The notes beneath the pieces are model-generated. The model did not search any database. It had not been told where the DNA came from and was given only the letters and a program-made list of their open reading frames with translations. DNA of 8,767 nucleotides from an uncultured Litorilinea sp. (lineage in GTDB: Bacteria > Chloroflexota > Anaerolineae > Caldilineales > Caldilineaceae), in NCBI GenBank assembly GCA_946885925.1, contig CAMPHP010000089.1, positions 1 to 8,767 on the forward strand, read 5' to 3'. Below, piece after piece: positions 6,374-8,767 of the stretch (position 1 is its first letter; every line of letters begins with the position of its first letter). The position numbers and the translations under genes are program-made.

Positions 6374-6852
6374 TGATGCGCCCGTGCCAAACGTGCTGCC
6401 TGACGTGCGCGGCCTTGTTCATAGCGCCGAATCTCTTCTTCGCTATGCAAGGCTAATGACGGCACAGGCGTAGGGCGACGATTTTCGTCTAGGGCGACAT
6501 AGACAAAATAGGCGCTGTTGGTGTGGGCAATTTCGCCCGTGAGCAGGTTTTCACTTTCGACGCGTAGCTCGACCTCAAGGCTGGTCGTCCCTACGTAGGT
6601 AAGCCGCCCATGAATGAGCAAGAGATGGCCCAACTCGACAGGGCGGTGGAAGGTAACACTATCTACGGTCACTGTCACAACGGGGCGACGGGAATGGCGC
6701 GCGGCAACAATGCCCCCACACTCATCGCATAGCTTCAGTACCACCCCTCCGTGTACGCGTCCCTGACTGTTGGAGTGTTCAGGCTGCATGAATTGGCTGA
6801 GTGTAAAGGCGCTATCTTCTACTGAGCGGGATGGGACTACTGGGTCTGTCAT
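6370..6852 (-). CDS. Acyl-CoA thioesterase, hotdog fold (YciA/BFIT-like)
   Basis: This 160-aa single-hotdog protein has the acyl-CoA hydrolase (COG1607) signature. It shows QPEHSNSQGRVHGGVVLKLCDECGG (23-47) with the expected catalytic Asp43 and H34-GG, then VTVTVDSVTFHRPVELG (59-75) with D64, YVGTTSLEVELRV (86-98), and AYFVYVALDE (114-123) followed by PVPSL. Such enzymes hydrolyse acyl-CoA to free acid and CoA in the cytoplasm, usually as hexamers, and affect acyl chain turnover. Chain-length preference cannot be judged. The C-terminal tail (about 137-159) is a charged helix. The ATG at 6852 has no clear Shine-Dalgarno. The next Met (residue 22) would sit right at the first conserved motif, so the longer start is preferred. 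It is the first gene of a minus-strand cluster. Confidence 0.9.
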   Translation of the reverse strand: MTDPVVPSRSVEDSAFTLSQFMQPEHSNSQGRVHGGVVLKLCDECGGIVAARHSRRPVVTVTVDSVTFHRPVELGHLLLIHGRLTYVGTTSLEVELRVESENLLTGEIAHTNSAYFVYVALDENRRPTPVPSLALHSEEEIRRYEQGRARQAARLARAHQ

Positions 6853-6931
6853 TTTGAGCTATGAACCATCTAAGTCGTTATGGTAACACTGACGGTACGC
6901 TCTGGTAGCTCGAAGCGCTGCCGATCAGTGG

Positions 6932-6961
6932 TTGAGTCGTTTTCTACCGGTATTTTAACAT
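6932..6961 (+). promoter_or_regulatory. Candidate rightward promoter for the small membrane gene
   Basis: TTGAGT (6932-6937) and TAACAT (6956-6961) are separated by 18 bases, each matching 4 of 6 consensus positions. Transcription would start near 6968, leaving a leader of about 107 bases that contains the hairpins at 6965-6996 and 7041-7057. The match is modest. A weaker alternative is TTGTCT (7013-7018) with TAGATA (7034-7039). Confidence 0.25.
6952..6960 (-). promoter_or_regulatory. Candidate extended -10 promoter for the thioesterase cluster
   Basis: On the minus strand, TGTTAAAAT fits an extended -10 element (TG, one base, then TAAAAT with 5 of 6 matches). I see no convincing -35. It would start transcription near 6945, about 90 bases before the thioesterase ATG. 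It overlaps the rightward candidate promoter, so the two directions could interfere. Confidence 0.35.
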
Positions 6962-6964
6962 ACT

Positions 6965-6996
6965 AGAGTGACGTTCCGTACTCTGGCGAGTGGAAC
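6965..6996. repeat. Two competing hairpins in the divergent intergenic region
   Basis: Stem A pairs AGAGT (6965-6969) with ACTCT (6980-6984). Stem B pairs GTTCC (6973-6977) plus ACTC (6980-6983) with GAGTGGAAC (6988-6996), leaving a two-base bulge and the loop TGGC. The ACTC segment is used by both, so only one stem can form at a time. Stem B, with nine pairs, is the stronger. Confidence 0.45.
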
Positions 6997-7040
6997 GGAT
7001 GCTTACGATAGCTTGTCTTATCTGCATGCCATTTAGATAC

Positions 7041-7057
7041 ATCCTAGATGGTAGGAT
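7041..7057. promoter_or_regulatory. Inverted repeat just upstream of the small gene's ribosome binding site
   Basis: ATCCTA (7041-7046) and TAGGAT (7052-7057) are perfect 6-bp arms around GATGG, ending six bases before the GGAGG element. The position suits a repressor operator or a leader hairpin, but the sequence alone does not prove either. Confidence 0.3.
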
Positions 7058-7063
7058 TTCACT

Positions 7064-7068
7064 GGAGG
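7064..7068 (+). promoter_or_regulatory. Ribosome binding site of the small membrane gene
   Basis: GGAGG lies six bases before the GTG at 7075. This strong, well-spaced element is the main reason for choosing the GTG and for regarding the short frame as a real gene. Confidence 0.6.
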
Positions 7069-7074
7069 CCTATA

Positions 7075-7267
7075 GTGAGTGAGCAGGAGAATGGAACCCT
7101 TCAGAGAAGGGGCACGATGATGGGTATCTGGATTGCGATTGGCATCGCCTTAGGGAGCTGCTATTGGTTCGGCCACGGATAATCTCGCGATCGGAGTTGG
7201 GCTGGGTCTTGCCTTTGGATTATTGTTGGGTGCATTGATGCAGCAGCGGGGCAGAGATGGTAAGTAG
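7075..7267 (+). pseudogene. Frameshifted small Gly/Ala-rich membrane protein gene
   Basis: From the GTG at 7075 the frame reads MSEQENGTLQRRGTMMGIW and an IAIGIALG stretch, then runs out of frame to a TAA at 7180. The +1 frame opens right after it (GGA at 7154). It encodes AAIGSATDNLAIGVGLG and a second hydrophobic Gly/Leu segment, ending in MQQRGRDGK and TAG at 7265. Removing one G from the GGG at 7153-7155 joins the halves into a 63-residue protein. It would have a charged N-terminus, two short Gly/Ala-rich helices around a TDN turn, and a basic tail. That organisation is typical of tiny glycine-zipper-like membrane proteins; the function is unknown. The break could be a true mutation, a homopolymer sequencing error, or +1 recoding. 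The gene faces the glycosyltransferase, ending 29 bases from it. Confidence 0.65.
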
Positions 7268-7296
7268 AAGGCCCCGGCTGAACGAAGAAGCTGTAC

Positions 7297-8439
7297 CTAG
7301 AGGGCTAATGTCTTTTGATAAGCATCTAGTAGTTGACCGGCGCTGCGTTCCCAAGTAAAGGCCGCAGCATGGGTGCGGCCTCTCGTGGCTAGCTGGTCGC
7401 GCAAAGCATGGTCACTGGCAAGGCGGATAAGTCCTTCTGCGATACTATTCACATCAAGAGAGTTGACATAAAGAGCGCCTGGGCCGCCTGCTTCGGGCAA
7501 GCAGGAGTTATCGCCTGTGAGTACGGGCGTAGCACAGGCAAGAGCTTCCACGATGGGTAAGCCAAAACCTTCATAGAGTGAAGGGTAGGCCACAAAATCA
7601 GCCCCGCTGTAGAGTGCCGGCAGGTCTTCATCTGCCACAAAGCCACAAAAATGGACGGCATCACCTAAGCCTAGCTCACTCACCTTGGCAAAGATTTCAT
7701 CATACAACCAGCCTTTGCGCCCACCGATGATAAGACGGTGGGGGAGGTTGGCTGCTTGGCGAGCAAGATGGAATGCTTCGATCAGCCTGACGTGATTTTT
7801 GCGTGGCTCTAAGCGGCTGATGGAGAGGATGTAGGGGCCTTCGCCCACGTTGTAACGGGTGCGCGCGGTGGCTAATGTTTCGGCATCGGTGATGGGGCGA
7901 AAGTGCGCATGGTCAACAGCACCTTGTACAACGCTGAGTTTGGCAGGAGGAACACCCCATACTTGTTGCAGATCATGCGCTGTGTGGGCGCTGTCAGCGA
8001 TGATGTGGTCGGCGCGACGTACACTGCGCGGTACCACTACATTGAGGTAATGATGCAGGCTAGGCATGGCTGCGTCGGGGAAAAAGTGGAAGGCAATATC
8101 ATGCACCGTCAGCACGCACCGTTTGGCCCTGTTGGGTGCGAGGACAAAATCGGTGGCGTGGAAGAGATCAAGCGGGCCGCCCGTGAACCAATCAACCGGA
8201 GGAAGTGGCAGATTGAGCCTATGCCATAGGCGTACCATGTTGCGTTCATTCAGGGGAGTCGTGTGCAAGGGGCGAGGGGCGCTGCTACGTTCTTCTGGGG
8301 TAACGTGACCTACGACGAAGAGACGAATGTCATAGGGGAGGTTGCGTGCAAGCAGGGCTTGGATTTGCCCCCGGATAATCCGGCCGATGCCAGCCTGTTG
8401 GCGGATTGCCGGTGTGTAATCAATCGCTATGCGTGTCAC
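7297..8439 (-). CDS. Family 4 glycosyltransferase (GT-B fold)
   Basis: The 380-aa length is typical of GT4. The N-terminal acceptor half has IAIDYTPAIRQQAGIGR (4-20) with the glycine-rich loop, DLFHATDFVLAP (91-102), LTVHDIAFHFFPD (110-122) and DHIIADSAHTAHDL (144-157). The C-terminal donor half has ILSISRLEPRKNHVRLIEAF (204-223) with the R213-K214 phosphate-binding pair, LIIGGRKGW (236-244), and the E-x7-E motif EGFGLPIVE (E290, E298). The enzyme should transfer a sugar from a nucleotide-sugar to a lipid-linked or polysaccharide acceptor at the inner face of the membrane. Donor and linkage cannot be told; mannosyl- and rhamnosyltransferases of O-antigen-like pathways look similar. The start is a GTG with a weak upstream site, 12 bases after the GtrA-like gene, indicating co-transcription. 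A perfect 8-bp hairpin (arms 7359-7366 and 7374-7381) lies in its 3' end. Confidence 0.9.
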   Translation of the reverse strand: MTRIAIDYTPAIRQQAGIGRIIRGQIQALLARNLPYDIRLFVVGHVTPEERSSAPRPLHTTPLNERNMVRLWHRLNLPLPPVDWFTGGPLDLFHATDFVLAPNRAKRCVLTVHDIAFHFFPDAAMPSLHHYLNVVVPRSVRRADHIIADSAHTAHDLQQVWGVPPAKLSVVQGAVDHAHFRPITDAETLATARTRYNVGEGPYILSISRLEPRKNHVRLIEAFHLARQAANLPHRLIIGGRKGWLYDEIFAKVSELGLGDAVHFCGFVADEDLPALYSGADFVAYPSLYEGFGLPIVEALACATPVLTGDNSCLPEAGGPGALYVNSLDVNSIAEGLIRLASDHALRDQLATRGRTHAAAFTWERSAGQLLDAYQKTLAL

Positions 8440-8451
8440 AAGTCAGGCTGC

Positions 8452-8767
8452 TTAGAGACCGCGATAGGTCCAAAGCCGGTTGGCTGTGAAATTCCAGAAG
8501 AGGACGACACCGATGGCAAAGAGCTTGGCAACGTTATAACTCGCGACAAAGCCAATATCGTCACCGAAATAGGCCATCCAGTAGGATTCCCACAAGTGGT
8601 GGAGTGATAGAAAGACCAATTGGTTTAGCCCATAGCCAATCAGGCTCACCATCGCAAATTGCGCGAGCTGACCGCTGGCGTGGCGCTCACGGCTTTCAGG
8701 AAAGGTCCAAACACGGTTGAGCGTGAAGTTTTGGATCACAGCCGCGATAAAGCTGCATGTGTTTGCC
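8452..8767 (-). CDS. GtrA-family membrane protein, N-terminus cut by the window edge
   Basis: The frame remains open to the right edge, so the true start lies outside; a GTG at 8739 is only an internal Val. About 104 residues are visible, and GtrA proteins usually have around 120-150. Two NF-x-x-NR-x-WT motifs, NFTLNRVWTF and NFTANRLWTY, close two helix-pair units in the manner of the family. Helices lie near the edge (through AAVIQ), around QFAMVSLIGYGLNQLVFLSL, and around VAKLFAIGVVLFWNF. GtrA-like proteins are thought to help move polyprenyl-phosphate-linked sugars across the membrane for glycosylation of surface polymers. The glycosyltransferase 12 bases downstream fits that role. The last codons end in YRGL just before the TAA at 8452. 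Confidence 0.85.
   Translation of the reverse strand, partial: ANTCSFIAAVIQNFTLNRVWTFPESRERHASGQLAQFAMVSLIGYGLNQLVFLSLHHLWESYWMAYFGDDIGFVASYNVAKLFAIGVVLFWNFTANRLWTYRGL

Noticed and set aside
7487..7505. 7-bp hairpin CCTGCTT/AAGCAGG within the glycosyltransferase gene
   Set aside because: A few perfect 7-bp stems with short loops are expected by chance in a window this long, and it lies mid-gene with no T-run.
8263..8607. Plus-strand 114-codon frame across the glycosyltransferase/GtrA junction
   Set aside because: It is antisense to two genes with clear family motifs and shows no domain of its own.

Overview
The window most resembles a chromosomal segment of a Chloroflexota bacterium, probably an Anaerolineae-like lineage. 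This is inferred from gene content and protein style: a CpXC zinc-ribbon protein with a long helical-repeat tail, an LCP protein with a Pro/Thr-rich spacer, a tiny Gly/Ala-rich membrane protein, and moderately GC-rich DNA with several GTG starts. No rRNA or other phylogenetic marker is present, so the placement is tentative. I see no transposase, phage gene, CRISPR array, tRNA or rRNA.

Left part, plus strand (79-4858). First comes a CpXC-domain protein with a predicted promoter and a good ribosome binding site. A cinA gene follows and overlaps by 19 bases an HD-domain 5'-nucleotidase-like gene. Last is an LCP (LytR-CpsA-Psr) protein whose real start is probably the GTG at 3632, giving a lipoprotein-like N-terminus. 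cinA and the HD gene look like a nucleotide-housekeeping pair. The LCP protein belongs to cell-envelope polymer attachment.

Middle part, minus strand (6852 down to 4890). A hotdog acyl-CoA thioesterase overlaps a six-helix membrane protein of unknown function by 4 bases (ATGA). A sugar-phosphate isomerase/epimerase-like TIM barrel gene follows. Its leader holds a purine-rich 12-bp tandem repeat containing several Shine-Dalgarno-like AGAGGA units. The LCP and TIM barrel genes converge at 4858/4890 in a region rich in hairpins, including a perfect 14-bp-arm inverted repeat.

Right part. The intergenic region 6853-7074 is divergent and holds candidate promoters in both directions and several inverted repeats. 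It is followed on the plus strand by a small Gly/Ala-rich membrane protein gene broken by an apparent +1 frameshift in a GGG run (7075-7267). On the minus strand, a GtrA-family membrane protein, cut by the right edge, and a GT-B family 4 glycosyltransferase lie 12 bases apart and are probably one surface-polysaccharide unit.

Nothing here is a convincing new defence or mobile system. The points most worth a second look are the frameshifted small gene, a CinA whose C-terminal amidase domain appears to have lost its catalytic motifs, the four-fold helical repeat of the CpXC protein, and the strong hairpin at the convergent gene ends.
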